NCBI GenBank assembly: GCA_951812925.1
Contig: OX638372.1
Coordinates: forward strand, 64,621,407-64,685,406
From: Calliopum simillimum
Taxonomy: Eukaryota; Arthropoda; Insecta; Diptera; Lauxaniidae
Direction of reading: 5' to 3'
Length of the DNA: 64,000 nt
How positions within the stretch are numbered: position 1 is the first letter of the stretch; the number at the start of each line of letters is the position of its first letter. The notes below the pieces were generated by a model, which worked only from the letters and a program-made list of their open reading frames with translations, ran no database searches and had not been told where the DNA came from. Of this stretch, positions 1 through 12,579 are shown in pieces. The position numbers and the translations under genes were made by a program.

Positions 1-410
1 TTCAGCAACCGTTAAAAATTAGTATAAGCCATTCTATGATACTAACTTAAGCATATTGTAACATAGCTGGGAAAATGTTACACGTATCAGGACCCGCTGA
101 TTTATATTGTTTAAAGGACTCAAGAGCATTATTTATTCTGTTCTTATTAAATATGTTAGGAGGTGAACCTTCTAAACTAGGTATTGTTTGCAAATTCGTT
201 GAAACGGAAGTGTTAAGGCAGCCCGGACAATGAGTTTGCATTAGCAGGTCTACTGTTTCTGCTGCATTATCAGTCCTTTTTTGTTTTAAATTAAAGCGTT
301 ATTTCTTTTTTAGACTGGCTGCATCTGTTGTATTTTGAATATCTTTGGACAAGAGAGTGTTTAAATTTTTTCCCAAAAAAGGCTGTACATAAAATACTTG
401 TTGATGTAAA
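1..410 (-). pseudogene. LINE reverse-transcriptase fragment
   Basis: On the minus strand the frame ending near base 47 contains NALESFKQYKSAGPD followed by IFPAMLQ. This is the 'SFK..KSPGPDG..P.LLQ' signature at the start of the reverse-transcriptase domain of Jockey/LOA-like non-LTR retrotransposons. The frame can be followed upstream through AAETVDLLMQTHCPG. A further stretch, TTDAASLKK, near 310-350 resembles the linker before RT in these elements. A stop after LQYA and stops near 290 show decay. The piece runs off the left edge of the window and ends where a foldback begins near 430. RNA binding, catalytic YxDD, RNase H and the 3' tail are not present here. Assignment to RT is fairly sure; the clade is an inference. 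Confidence 0.7.
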
Positions 411-429
411 ATCTAGCTTAACTCGGTGA

Positions 430-1965
430 AGTTTAACATAAATGAAACCATATATGTTGACTAGAGCGCCCACAAGATATATGAAATGTGCAAAGTTGTG
501 AATTTGTTTGCTCCCCGTCCATTTCCTGAAATTAAAGGTCAAAAAAATAAGATCTCAAAAAAAAATTTGGAATAGGTAGTGGAAAAAACCCAGCCGGTTT
601 TCGATCAAAGGTCGAAAAATTGACTAAAAAAATGAAAGTCGCTTTGACTGCCCGTTACTTCCAAACTGTTCATTTTTTCATAATATTTTCAAGACAACTT
701 TTGTAGAGCAGGACTAGGTCAACATAATCTTTTTAAAAAATTTTGTTCCAAAAATTAAATTTGTTGTTGTTTCGGTACAAAAACTTATATTTTTTAAGAA
801 AATTTTCATGACTTTTTTTCTATAAATTGTTTTTTTGTAATTTTTGAAGGGCGGAATATTTGTTTTGGAATCCTTATATTGCATGGGATTAAATGTTAAT
901 TAATTCAACAAAAAAAAATTATTTAAAAATATTAAGTTTTAGGGTATGGAGCCGGTCTCAATTTTGGAAAAAAATATTAGTATTCTAATCTTTTTTCTTA
1001 TAATCGCTACTTTCTTGGATGCAACAAAATGCATTTTTAGTTGGTATTGAATGCATCATTAAGAACTGTTTTTTGCCTTCAAAATGAGCTATGAAATGGG
1101 TTTGTGCGACTTTTTTTCAAAAAGTTATGACCATTTTAAAATGACATCATGAAAGTTAAAAATAATGTGTGGATTCTCTATAGCAATTGCCATATTACAA
1201 TACTATATCTTTTATAATGTTATTTTAAAATGGTCATAACTTCTTAAAGAAAAATCATACAAGACCATTCTGTAACTCATTTTGAAGAAGAAGAACAGTA
1301 CTAAATGACGCATTTAATAGAAAAGACCAAAACGATTTTGTGCGTGTTCTACACAACCTCAAAAATCGTGTTTTTTGAACATTAGAGGTGAGATATCTCA
1401 CAAACCATAAGTGATATAGCAATTCCGCGTTCAATTTCGAATTCAGCATTAATAAATACATCTAAAATGACTATTTTGGTTTTTATTTCTAGTCGCTTTT
1501 TTTATATACCGTTTTTCGACCTCATTTTAAAAACCATGCCATGAACCGATTTTGAAAACAAATATTGCACCCTTTTAAAATTACAAAAAACCAATTTATA
1601 GAAAAAAAGTCATCACAATTTTCTTAAAAAATTTAAGTTTTTGTACCGAAACAACAACAAATTTAATTTTTGGACCAAAATTTTTTGAGAAGATAATGTT
1701 GACCTAGTCATGTTCTACAAAAGTTGTCTTGAAAATATTATGAAAAAATGAACAGTTTTGAAGTAACGGGCAGTCAAAGCGACTTCCCTTTTTTTAGTCA
1801 ATTTTTCGACCTTTGATCGAAAACCGGCTGGGTTTTTTCCACTACCGATTCCAAATTTTTGAGATCTTATTTTTTTGACCTTTAATTTCAGGAAATGGAC
1901 GGGGAGCAAGCAAAATCAGAATTTTGCACATATGGGCGCTCTAATGTTGACATATCAGAGTTTAA
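430..1965. mobile_element. Foldback element FB1 (about 0.7-kb arms)
   Basis: The segment is a long imperfect inverted repeat. The left arm (about 430-1130) carries GAGCGCCC, GGAAATGGACGGGGAGC (as its complement), the 'cagccggttttcgatcaaag' block near 592, and 'gttatgaccattttaaaat' near 1123. The same blocks recur in reverse order and orientation between about 1210 and 1965. The centre is near 1170. There is no transposase and no convincing target duplication. Open frames inside are mirror copies of one another and not genes. A diverged partial relative lies near 24835-25045. Confidence 0.75.
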
Positions 1966-3224
1966 CGTAAAATTGGCGGTATAAACAAGTGTCGTATACT
2001 TGAACACCGTACATGCCAATCAATTTACAGCGACACGTCCTTAGCCAACAACATGGGTGGCAAAAACTAATTTTTCAACTTATGATGTTAATAGAGATTT
2101 TAACAGCAGTTGACTTCAACTTCATAGAAATTTAATATGAGGGTATGTGTGACACTTCAGAATGATATTACTTTTAAGCATCTAGCGCTTTAAATGTCAT
2201 TAACCGCACCTAAATAATCGGTAAGATTTCTACAAAACAAAGCATTATCATAGCATAAAGCTTATCTATAATATAAGCCAAAAGCATTTTTAAATTAGTT
2301 TTTGCTTTATTTTTGTGATATTTCTCTATTTCTGGATAGTCAGCACCTGAAATGTTGCTTTGTGTGATTTTAAGTTTGCACATTGTATCGCAGATAAGTT
2401 GACAAAGGTGAAATTTCAAAGTTTTAAATATATTTAAACTTTTACCCGACTCAAATATTTGGAAAAAATAAAATATAAAAAGTCATAAAGATACGTACAT
2501 ATGTATCATGTAGCCTTACGGCAACAAATGAAAAAACTAAACAAGGACAACCAACAAAAGTTTGAATATTTTTATAATTGTTTTGCTTTAACGCCTAAGG
2601 ATATAAATTTGGTTGGATATAACAAGCATGTGGGCAATTTAAGGCGTATTTTGAAAAAATTAAAAAAAAAGTTTTTCCTACGGTCTACAATCATAATGCT
2701 TTATATATGATGTTGCTAAAAATAACGGCTTGAATTGGATACATTTTTTGTTTTTTTTTTTCTAATAATTTTTAATAAAAGATACTATTACCAAAGGAGT
2801 GAGACTTGGTTCAAAGATACAAAGGTACAAAGAAGTGAGATTTGTATGTATCTGTAGATAAGATGTATTTATCTGTAGCTGTAGGTATATCTACCAATAC
2901 CTTTATCGTAACTTATATCTGTATCTAATTTTGCCGAAAGCAATTTACTTTATATTAATGTCACTTTCAGATTGGACAAATTTCTGAAATATGGGATTTT
3001 TGATGTTTTAACTCATTTTCGGCCGCTGTTCATTTATCGAACAGCAAAATTGTTAATTTTCAATAATTTTTTAAACTATGAAAGTAAACGATATCAGAAA
3101 GATTTGTTAATGTCTTATATTACTTTGATCCATTGGCTATTCGAAAATATTACTCAACACTTCCCCACCTGCCTCCAGTAGTTTGAGGGTCGTTATTTTT
3201 GTTTAAAGTGAAGCACTTTTTAAT
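1966..3224. other. AT-rich stretch without recognised gene
   Basis: No coding similarity was recognised on either strand; the longest frames are about 69 codons and low in complexity. Around 2830-2930 there is a cluster of short repeats of the type TATCTGTAG / CTACAGATA, possibly an eroded MITE end. Confidence 0.4.
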
Positions 3225-3743
3225 TTTTAAACTTAACTAAAATTACACTAGTTTACAGCCAAAATTCCCTTTGAATGCCATTTCCATTTTATATGTAAGA
3301 TCGCATTATTTTTTTTCTTTCGTGTCGTTTTCGTGATATCGGTCATTTTCGGTTTTTGGACGAAAATAAAAAAGTCAGTTTTTGTTTCAACGTTTTATAT
3401 GTCATATTAAAGGTAATTAAATTACCTACATCTAATGTTCTCATCACTTTTAAGTTGGTTTGTTAGTTTCGGCGAAATACATAGATTTCTAAAAAAAACA
3501 TTTTTTTTTTTTCGAAAAAATTTTTAAAAAATTAAAATCATCTTCAAATTTATACAAGAAAAAATAACTTTTTAATAATATTTTGTTTATTTTATATCAT
3601 AGACACTATGTATTTATGAAGAAAATAAGATACCACTTAAGAAAATCTATGGAAAAATGCAAAAGTTGTATACAATTCATTGGTAAATTACTAAAATGCG
3701 TTTTTCCTTATTTTTCCGTTTTTTTGTAATAAACTGTTCGATA

Positions 3744-4372
3744 ATTTAAAACTTTTTGTAAAACTCATTAGCAAATCCAAAAAATTCTTAAAGAAGACAT
3801 TAAAAAAAATACCCCTGTTCCGTCGTTTTTCTCCAGCACGTCAGATTTTTTTTTAATCGATTTTTGAAGTTTTTTAATCCACTGTACATGAAAAAAAAAC
3901 AAAAATAACACATTCTTGTGTTAAATCGATGAATCTAACTATATGATCCTTACATCTGAGGTGCATCATGTGTTCAGTAAACTTATGCAGGATATTGCGA
4001 GAAATATTTTTGTAGCAAATTTTAACCCTCTTAAACCCTCACATGTGGGTCATTTTGACTCCCACATGTAGGTGATTTTGACCTGTGGGGGTTAAAGGGT
4101 TAAAATTGTATACAAAAATATTTCTCGTAATATCCTGCATCAGTTTAATGAACACCTCAAATGTAAGGATCATATAGTTAATTTCATCGATTTAACACAG
4201 GAATGCGTTATTTTTGTTTTTTTTTCAAGTACAGTGGATTGAAAAACTTCAAAAATCGATTAAAAAAAAATCTGACGTGCTGGAGAAAAACGACGAGACA
4301 GGGGTATTTTTTTTAATGTCTTCTTTAAGAATTTTTTGGATTTGCTAATGAGTTTTACAAAAAGTTTTAAAT
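3744..4372. mobile_element. Inner foldback FB3 inside FB2
   Basis: Near-perfect palindrome centred at about 4065. The terminal sequence is ATTTAAAACTTTTTGTAAAA and its complement at 4353-4372. It is flanked by TA at 3742-3743 and 4373-4374, consistent with a TA target duplication inside FB2. The centre holds an ACATGTGGGTCA / TGACTCCCACATGT motif and GGGTTAAAGGGTTAAAA. It is non-coding. A half copy is present at 16675-16885. Confidence 0.8.
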
Positions 4373-4374
4373 TA

Positions 4375-5661
4375 TTGGGTGTACAACTTAAAAGCCGGAA
4401 TTTGATGGTGGATATCCGTACTAACAAATATCGTGAAAGCTCGAACTTTATATATATGTCATTTTGAAGGTACATTTGACAGCTGTCAAAATCAGTCAAC
4501 AAAACAATTTTATCTTGTGTGCATCATTATTATTTTTCACGATGAATAACTTCGAAAATTGGAGAAAAAGACAGCATTTGCGGGAGAATCTGTTGGGTCA
4601 TTTTTTTGCAAAGAAAACTGCTGCGGAAAGTCATAGTTTGCTTGTAGAAGTTTATGGGGACTATGCTCCAGCTGAATCAAGCTGTCGTGAGTGGTTTCGA
4701 CGGTTTAAAAGTGGTGATTTTGATGTCGAAGGCAAAGAACGTCCGGGTCAGCCGAAAAAGTTTGAAGGTGAAGAATTGGAGGCATTACTCGATCAAGATT
4801 CATGTCAAACGCAAGAAGAACTTGCAGAACCATTGGAAGTTGATTGAGCAACAATTTCCAGACGTTTGAAAGCCTTGGGAATTTTTCAAAAGATTGGAAA
4901 TTGGGTGCCATACGAGTTGAAGCCAAGGGACGTCGAACGCCGATTTTTGATGTCCACAATGCTGCTTGAACGCCACAAAAGGAAGGGTTTTTTGCATCGT
5001 TTTGTAACTGGCGATGAGAAGTGGATCCATTACGATAATCCCAAGCGCAAAACAGCGTATGTCAAGAAAGGTGAGGCCGGCCCATCACAGCCGAAGCCAA
5101 ATATTCAGGCTTCGAAGGTAATGCTCTGTATTTGGTGGGACCAGCTAGGTGTGATCCATTATGAGCTGTTGCCAGGTGGCCAAATCATTAATGCTCAACT
5201 CTATCGTCAGCAATTGATCCGATTGAAGAAGAAAATCCAGGCAGAGCGGCCAACGTATGCGACCAGACACGAGTCAATCATTTTCCACCACGATAACGCT
5301 CGGCCACATATTGCTGCCCCAGTCAAAAATTATCTGGAAAACAACGGATGGGAAATTTTGCCTCACCCGCTTTATAGCCCAGACCTTGCACCATCTGACT
5401 ACCATTTGTTTCGATCGATGCAGAATGCCCTATCAGGAATACGGTTCACTTAAGTTTAAGATATCGAGAATTGGCTCGATTCATTTTTGGCCGCCAAGCC
5501 GGCGCAATTTTTTTGGGATAGAATTCATAAATTGCCTGAAAGATGGGGAAATGTTGTAGCTTCCAATGGACAATACTTTGAATAAAATATATTGTAACAT
5601 TTTTCCAAAATAAAGCATCAAATTTCGCTAAAAAGTTCCGGTTTTTAAGTTGTACACCCAA
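4375..5661 (+). mobile_element. Full-length mariner transposon (1287 bp)
   Basis: Terminal inverted repeats TTGGGTGTACAACTTAAAA at the left and the complement at 5643-5661 (right copy ends GTACACCCAA). TA lies on each side (4373-4374 and 5662-5663), the classic mariner target duplication. Length and single-gene layout are normal for mariner. The left TA is also the right-hand TA of FB3, so mariner landed in the target duplication of an earlier insertion. Confidence 0.95.
4542..5585 (+). pseudogene. mariner transposase, in frame but with three stops
   Basis: The start ATG gives MNNFENWRKRQHLRENLLG, the usual mariner N-terminus with helix-turn-helix (GDYAPAESSCREWFRRF at about 40-56). The linker signature WVPYELKPRD follows. 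Catalytic residues are present: D in VTGDEKWIHYDN, D in HHDNARPHIA, and the third D in YSPDLAPSDYHLF. There are 34 residues between the second and third, i.e. DD34D. One frame of 348 codons runs to the TAA at 5583-5585 and ends RWGNVVASNGQYFE. It is broken by TGA near 4845 and TAA at 5451 and 5457, with no frameshift. The sequence resembles the mellifera/irritans group by memory. The enzyme would cut and paste the element at TA sites; this copy cannot make it at full length. Confidence 0.93.
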
Positions 5662-7987
5662 TACACTGTGGAACAAAATTTGGTCGATAAAAGTTTACTC
5701 GGATCTGACGCTGCGGGGTGAAAATATAGGCCAAAATAAAAGACCATTTGGCTCAGTTTGTTCAAGTTGGCTCTAGTTTTCGAGAAAAGGCCGTTTAAAT
5801 TTTGCACCTTGAATTATGTGGTTTTTTTCAATATATCTCGTAAGTTAACTGAGTTTTATAGTATTTGGTGGTGGGGTTTTGTTCGTCTTGTTCACATCTA
5901 CACTTTCACTACAAAATCAGTGCTTTCGGATTAATTTTTGGCAAGTTAGAGCACAAAATTCCCAAAAAAGTGATATTTTTCGCCTTTTATGACATTCGGC
6001 TTAATAGAAATCAGCCGTGTGGTGGATTTACGCCTTTTAGCCTATAGCCAAGATCCATACGAACACTTTCATATAATGTATGTGGCATATGGGCAAAAAT
6101 TTCTCAAGTGAGCCACCTAAGAATTTAAACGTAAAAAAAGCTTTAACAAAATGATGTTTTCTAACAACTAGTAAAGATTTTATTAAAATGTTTTTTTTTA
6201 GAGATATTTAACATAGGTCGGGGAATAAAATAGTGTTTTTGTTTTGTAAAAAAATTTTTCATTTATTATTGAAAATCCCTACTTCAAATAGGTACATAAA
6301 AATAAAGCAACTTCTTCGCCTCTGGGAAAACTATAAAAAATATGTAGGCACTCTCCACTTGTCAAGAAACTTTATTCCAGAAAAAAAATTCGGGTAATCG
6401 ATATTGGTTCAAAAGTTATTAACAATATAGTAATGTCGTGCAAGTCTTTTTTCAGCATTAGAGAAAAACAGGGCATCTTACGAAAAAAGTGTATATGGCA
6501 TAAAATGCCGAAAAAACAAATTTGATGTGTTCCAAAAAACTCACACGTATTCCTTAGATAATTCTAAGCATTTTATGCCATATACACTTTTTTCGTAGGA
6601 TGCCTTGTTTTTCTCTAATGCTGAAAAAAGACTTGCACGACATTACTATATTGTTAATAACTTTTGAACCAATATCGATTACCCGAATTTTTTTTCTGGA
6701 ATAAAGTTTCTTGACAAGTGGAGAGTGCCTACATATTTTTTATAGTTTTCCCAGAGGCGAAGAAGTTGCTTTAGTTTTATGTACCTATTTGAAATAGGGA
6801 TTTTCAATAATAAATGAAAGAATTTTTTACAAAACAAAAACACCATTTTATTCCCCGACTTATGCTTAATATCTTTAAAAAAAACATTTTTACAAAATCT
6901 TTACTAGTTGTTATAAAACATAATTTTGTTAAAGCTTTTTTTACGTTTAATTTATTAGGTGGCTCACTTGAGAAATTTTTGCCCATATGTTACATACATT
7001 ATATCAAAGTGTTTGTATGGATCTCGGCTATAGGTTAAAAGGCATAAATCCACCACACGGGTGATTTCTATTGAGCCGAATGTCATAAAAGGCGAAAAAT
7101 ATCACTTTTTTGGGAATTTTGTGCTCTAACTTGCCAAAAATGCATTCAAAAGCACTGATTTTGTAGTGAAAGTGTAGATATGAACAAGACGAACAAAACC
7201 CCACCACCAAATACTATAAAACTCAGTTAACTTACGAGATATATTGAAAAAACCACATAATTCAAGGTGCAAAATTCAAACGGCCTTATCTCGAAAACTA
7301 GAGCCAACTTGAACAAACTGAGCCAAATGGTCTTTTATTTAGGCCTATATTTTCACCCGCAGCGTCAGATCCAAGTAAACTTTTATCGACCAAATTTTGT
7401 TTCGCAGTGTTATCGAACAGTTTATTACAAAAAAACGGAAAAATAAGGAAAAACGCATTTTAGTAATTTACCAATGAATTGTATACAACTTTTACATTTT
7501 TCCATCGATTTTCTTAAATAGTATTTTATTTGCTTAACAAATATATAGACTATGATATAAAAAAACAAAATGATTTTTTAATTTTTTTTTTCTTATATAA
7601 ATCTGCAGTTGATTTTGACTTTTTTTTTTAATTTTTTCGAAAAAAAAAATGTCTTTTTGAGAAATCAATGTAACAACCGCAACAAACAAACCAACCAAAA
7701 TGTGATTTGAATGTCATTTGTAGGTAATTTAATTACCTTTAATATGACATATAATACGTGTAAACACAAACATTGGTTCTTGAGATATTTGTATTTAAAT
7801 GGAACTGACTTTTTTTTTGGTCCAAAAACAGAAAATAACCGATATCTCGAAAACGACACGAAATAAAAAAAAATAATGCGATTTTCGGAACCAGCAGCTC
7901 ATTTTTCGTATAAAATGAATAATGGCATTCAATGGGAAAAAAATCTTTAATCATTTGTAAACTAGTGTTATTTATTTTAAGTTTCTC

Positions 7988-9160
7988 TTATTACAGCTTA
8001 TTTCGATTTCATATCGTTTCTGTTTTTAAAGAATGTTGCTTAGACTAGGATGATTCGGAAAAATGTTATGTTTATTATAGACTAGGGTGTTTCAAAAACT
8101 TATGTATCTTACGAACTAATTGATTATCGATAATAAGAATTAATAATGAATTTCAAGCAAAGTTATGATGTGATTTAACACGACAGATTTTTGTTCTTCA
8201 GTCGAATTTAAGATAATTTGCACAAAATTTAAAAAGAAATGAGACTTAGCTCTGTTTTTATTGGCACCTTAATGATAATGGAAAAATTTTGTTTATTAAG
8301 TTTCGAAAAAAGCATGCAAAAAAAAAACCAAAAAAATATATATATAACAGGCAAACTAACCCACATAAATAAAAATAATTAATGGACAAAATGGTTAGAA
8401 TCAGCAAAAACATCCCAGTAGGAAAATTTATCTAAGCTCAACCTCAACCACTGAGAATACTTGCAACAGAAACTTGCATTATAATTAAAATTCTTACAGC
8501 ATTAGCTACTGCTCTTATCTGTGGTTCTGAGCAAAATTGCCTTGACTTTATAACATACGTTGTTACCTTTAATTTCATTATGTTAACTGTTTGTTTTAAT
8601 AGACACCAGCCTCTCCCCTATGCTGGCACTATCAACGAAGACACAGAACATCAATTCGCAATTAGCAAAGCGGGTTAAGAGTTTAGAGTGTGGAATACTT
8701 TAAAGACACAGCAGAAACTGGTATGAAACTTGAATCTCAGTTATATTGGATGAAGTAACATACATGGGTGATTTTATTTAAAATATATTTTTTGACATTT
8801 AATTCGTTACAATGAGAGGGTTCGTATTTTAATTTTTTTATACTAAAATCACTCTGGCGAACGTCCTTTAAAAGTGTGAATGCTTGAAACTAGATCCAAG
8901 TCGGACAAACAGATAAGGTTTGAAATTCCTTAGTTTATACTTATTTAGCTCTTATCAGATAATGAAAAATGAAATTCTTATGCCTAGCCATTTTTCGTAC
9001 ACGAACAATGGGAATAAGTTGTTGTAAATGGTCTTCTGGATTCAACTTTTGGGACTTTTTAAGTTGGCCAGAATGCCTCGAGCTGATATTTTTGAACTTT
9101 AAACAAAAACTATGCAACATGCAACTCAGTTTGAGAAGTAGGAGATTTCAGCTAGAACAA
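7988..9160. other. Unassigned AT-rich stretch
   Basis: No gene recognised. Short low-complexity frames only. The next recognisable feature is the transposase relic starting near 9185. Confidence 0.3.
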
Positions 9161-9184
9161 GATCAAGTTGAGCCTACTAACAGC

Positions 9185-9655
9185 CACCCGAAGTAATTTC
9201 CCATCTCAAGTAATGGTATGGGCAGCTGTGACCGCCGATGGACGCTCTCCAATCGTTTTTATTGAGTCTGGTGTCAAAGTCAATGCGACATATTATCTGA
9301 AAAATGTGTTGGTAGCTGCTTTAGAGCAGTGGGCACGCAAACATTTCGGTCGCAGACCATGGACGTTCCAACAAGACTCAGCACCATCTCATAAAGCTCA
9401 AATTCTCTAGACGCAAATCCGATGTCATTTTACGGGAATGGGCGAAAATACCGGAAGATCACATTCGTGCAGCATGCAACTCGTTTTTTGACCGTTTGAA
9501 GGCCATAGTCAAGGCAAAAGGTGGCCATATCGAGCTAAAGTAGCCGGATTCTAGTTTTTTGATTATATCCACACATTTTTGTCATTTGAAACAATAAAAA
9601 ATAATTTCAAACAAAAAGTTATGATCATTTGGTTAGGTAACATGCGCCTAGCCCT
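9185..9655 (+). pseudogene. maT-like Tc1/mariner transposase relic, internal deletion
   Basis: The frame contains QVMVWAAVTADGRSP, then IESGVKVNATYYL, then WTFQQDSAPSHKA. This is the block around the second catalytic aspartate in maT-like (DD37D-type) members of the IS630/Tc1/mariner superfamily. After a stop at about 9408 another frame gives EWAKIPEDHIRAACNSFF and ends KAKGGHIELK at 9540, the family's usual C-terminus. The expected segment with the third catalytic residue (SPDLNPLDY-like) is missing between the two blocks, so the copy is deleted. GCGCCTAGCCCTGTAC near 9645-9660 may be the right terminal repeat; the left partner was not found. Confidence 0.8.
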
Positions 9656-9660
9656 GTACA

Positions 9661-10655
9661 GTCACAATTATGTTGCATATTTGTAGAGAAATACTGCCTA
9701 TTTAAAAGCTATGAACAGACAGCGAATCACTAACGCTATAAAATCAATTTGCATCAATTCTAGTTTGAGAACAATCACAAGAAACATAATGCCGGATATG
9801 CTCTAATTTCCAAAGGATTATATTGCAGTTTGATGCTGTCGCTCAGACTCTGAATACAAATGAAGCATTAAAATTCCTCAGGCAATTTTTGCTGTCAAGT
9901 AATAAAAAAACTTCGTTGCTAGAATAAAAGTGCTCTGAAGTAGCACAAACCAATAGCAAACTTCAAAGCTACCAGCAAACAAAAAACACTGCAGCATTTG
10001 CTTTAGAAACCCTCTCCTACTTATCTTCGCAACAAAACCTGCACGTGTAAAATGACAAATACGATAACAGCTTGAGAAAATTTATATTTCCCATCTTTTG
10101 AAAAACAAAACACAATACCGTACTTAACACAGCTTATAGAAGCGTTTTGGCTTGAACGCGCACCACAAATTCTGAACGGAAGTGATAAAACAGGTAGCAA
10201 AGCCGGAAGTTGCGTCTTAGTAGCACACAAGGAATATTTTATGTTATGGTCTATGTATCTTGTTTTATCGCAACACTCACCCTGTGAATAGTGTTCTTTT
10301 TTCAGTTCAATGGCTGTCTTTTGAATTTACATACTTCAATATGCATGGCATTACATGGCATACAGCTAAGTGCGTTAAGCTAAATTTCATTTGAAACTTA
10401 CATTACGTTTTTCTTGTATTCTGCAGTTGAGTCTTTAAGTTGGTAAAGTAATCCTCAAACATGTGTTTAGAAAATTACTACAAACAGGTATATAATGATT
10501 TTTTTTTGTGCGATTAGTCGTTCGAGAGTTATCTCTATTTAAAAAGTACAACGTATAAATACCGCGAAGTTTAAAAACTTTTCAAATTGACATACCTCCT
10601 AAAGCATGAGAAATAGGAAAAAAATATTCGAAACTTTTTCGTAGTAAATCATTAA
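9661..10655. other. Unassigned stretch
   Basis: No coding similarity or clear repeat structure seen. The minus-strand frame at 10021-10230 has no recognised motif and looks random. Confidence 0.3.
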
Positions 10656-12166
10656 TACCCTTTTCACACTGGCATCGAAAACGGCTCGTTTTCGCATCAT
10701 TGGTTTTGAAAACGAGATAATTAAAAATTGCATTCACACTTGTACTTCTCGTTTTTGATGACAGCTGAACAGCTGATGTCAGCTTTACATTACAAAAACA
10801 ATCTGAAAATTGTGAAAACAGATAGTAAAAAAATCACAAAAAATGGATATTTTAGCTTTAGTTTTAGTTGCTTTATTTATTATATCCCTTTTCGTGCTTT
10901 TAATCGAGAAGTTAAGTTAAAATTATGAAATTTGGCCCAAAGACTAATTTGATGCCGAGAAATACAAATATGAAAGAAAAATCGAGGTAGGTTGCCTTAT
11001 GTGGGTGGTATGAGGTGTCCAATATATTGGACAATTACTCGCAACGACCATAATTTTTTCAATACATCTTACCAATTTTCAATTTAATGATGATGTAAGA
11101 GTTTAGTTTTAGTAATTTTTTAGTATTTATTTTAATATAAAGTAAATTTTCTTTGATAAAATTTTGAAATTAAGAGAAAAACATGCAATATAATAATTTT
11201 TCTTTGTGTAATTCCTGGAAGCAACTCTGGTATTTTTTTACGCAAAGAAGTTCATTGCATTTTAGACATATAATTAAACAGCTACACCACTGCAGCGGAT
11301 CCTCAAATCTGTCATCAACGTCATTTCCATGATCTGACCATAGAAAGTTTTTTATTTGATGACAAATCTTATGAAAAACGATATTTTTATAAACAATAAT
11401 ACAAAAAACTACAACCTTTGAATGCAGTTGTCCAATATATTGGACACTTATGACTTATACTCTGCAGCCTTTGAAAGCAATTGTCCAATATATTGGACAC
11501 CTATAAATTGAACTCCACAGGTTACCTCATACAACTTTTGTAAAATTATTTACCACGAATCTATTATATAATTTTGTCGAAATACTCATGAATTTTTTGG
11601 AAATGATCCGAGCCTTGGAAATATGTATTATTTTTATCATAACATTGCCCATCAAAAAACCAAAAATATACATTCACTAAAATATGGAAAAAATGATTTT
11701 TGGCTTTCAGAATGCCAGCACAATCTACATTTACAAACTTAAGAAACCTTGTTCAACGCTAAAAATATGTTGAAAAGAGAATAGCAGAAATGTAGCGGTA
11801 ACAGTAGGCTTTGAAACATAACGGAAAGCGATCGTCCAATATATTGGACAAAATCACGGAAAGGGATATTATTATTTATTTATTTCAATTTCGCTTTAAT
11901 TTTTTTTTTTTAATTGACATAAATAATGTCAAATGTGGCATGTGAAAATTCACAGTTTACTACATTCATTCACAATTTACTACATTTATTCACAATTGCA
12001 CCTGTTTTCAATGACAGTTTGGCTCGTTTTTGCAGAAAACAGCTTCTGAGATGTTTTCGTTTGACATTTAATTTGTATGGAAAACCAGCCGTTTTTGGCT
12101 GGTTTTTGCCTCAAAAACGAATGATATGGAAAACGAGCCGTTTTCGATGCCAGTGTGAAAAGGGTA
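10656..12166. mobile_element. TIR element with repeated 16-bp palindrome
   Basis: The ends are CCCTTTTCACACTGGCATCG and its exact complement, with TA at 10656-10657 and 12165-12166 as probable target duplication. The palindrome GTCCAATATATTGGAC occurs at about 11019, 11431, 11483 and 11834. No intact gene. The inner segment 10885-11185 is a copy of the sequence at about 16045-16350. CGTTTTTG / CAAAAACG blocks repeat near both ends. Superfamily not assigned. Confidence 0.75.
11019..11849. repeat. Four copies of palindrome GTCCAATATATTGGAC
   Basis: Exact 16-bp palindromes at about 11019-11034, 11431-11446, 11483-11498 and 11834-11849. Each is usually preceded by G/TT and followed by ACA or A. 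A fifth copy sits at about 16173-16188. Perfect conservation of the palindrome in otherwise diverged flanks suggests a protein-binding role, possibly as transposase-binding sites. Confidence 0.8.
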
Positions 12167-12579
12167 TGAAGCTAAACAATTGTTGACTCAGTAAATAACT
12201 GTCGACCACTATTTTTTCGTAATTGCAGCCGTAAGCGAAATAATTGAAAAAAATTTATTTTCGCATCTTTTGACCTTGAATAACTTTTTTTGGGCATACG
12301 ATTTTGCAATGGTCTTTTCACACGTTATTTTTTATGCATTAGTGAATACAATTTCGGAAAGCAAAAAATTCATTTGGAACTGTTTTTCAGAATTATCCTT
12401 ATTTGCTTCGGCTAAAGCAACATGGAAATCGTTCGTTAGTTAGCCAATAATTTCCGAAGTGCTCTAAGGATTTTGAAATTTTTTATTGAAAACATGTCGA
12501 AATACGATGTTTAACAGAATTCCGTAAAAAAATGGGGTACTCGAAAATTTTATTCAAATCACCCAAAAGACAAGTGTGA

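Larger units (their letters stand above)
3225..7987. mobile_element. Large nested foldback FB2 (interrupted)
   Basis: The outer arms match over more than 1.3 kb each. 3225-3743 pairs with 7412-7987 (shared ACACTAGTTTAC, GGTAATTAAATTACCT, AATTGTATACAACTTT). 5664-6510 pairs with 6565-7411 (shared CGTCAGATCC, GCAAGTTAGAGCACAAAATT and the TATATGGCATAAAATGC core). The right arm is continuous where the left arm is split: it reads cagtgttatcgaacag, while the left reads ctgttcgata, then a 1.9-kb insert, then acactg. The insert therefore arrived after the palindrome formed. No transposase is encoded by the outer element. Frames such as those at 5865-6047 and 7028-7210 give similar peptides only because the arms mirror each other. 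Confidence 0.8.

Noticed and set aside
418..1965. Target duplication for FB1
   Set aside because: Arms fade gradually at both sides and no exact flanking repeat could be identified.
5865..7210. Two conserved 60-residue proteins (5865-6047 and 7028-7210)
   Set aside because: They are mirror images from the two arms of FB2, so their similarity reflects the palindrome, not selection.
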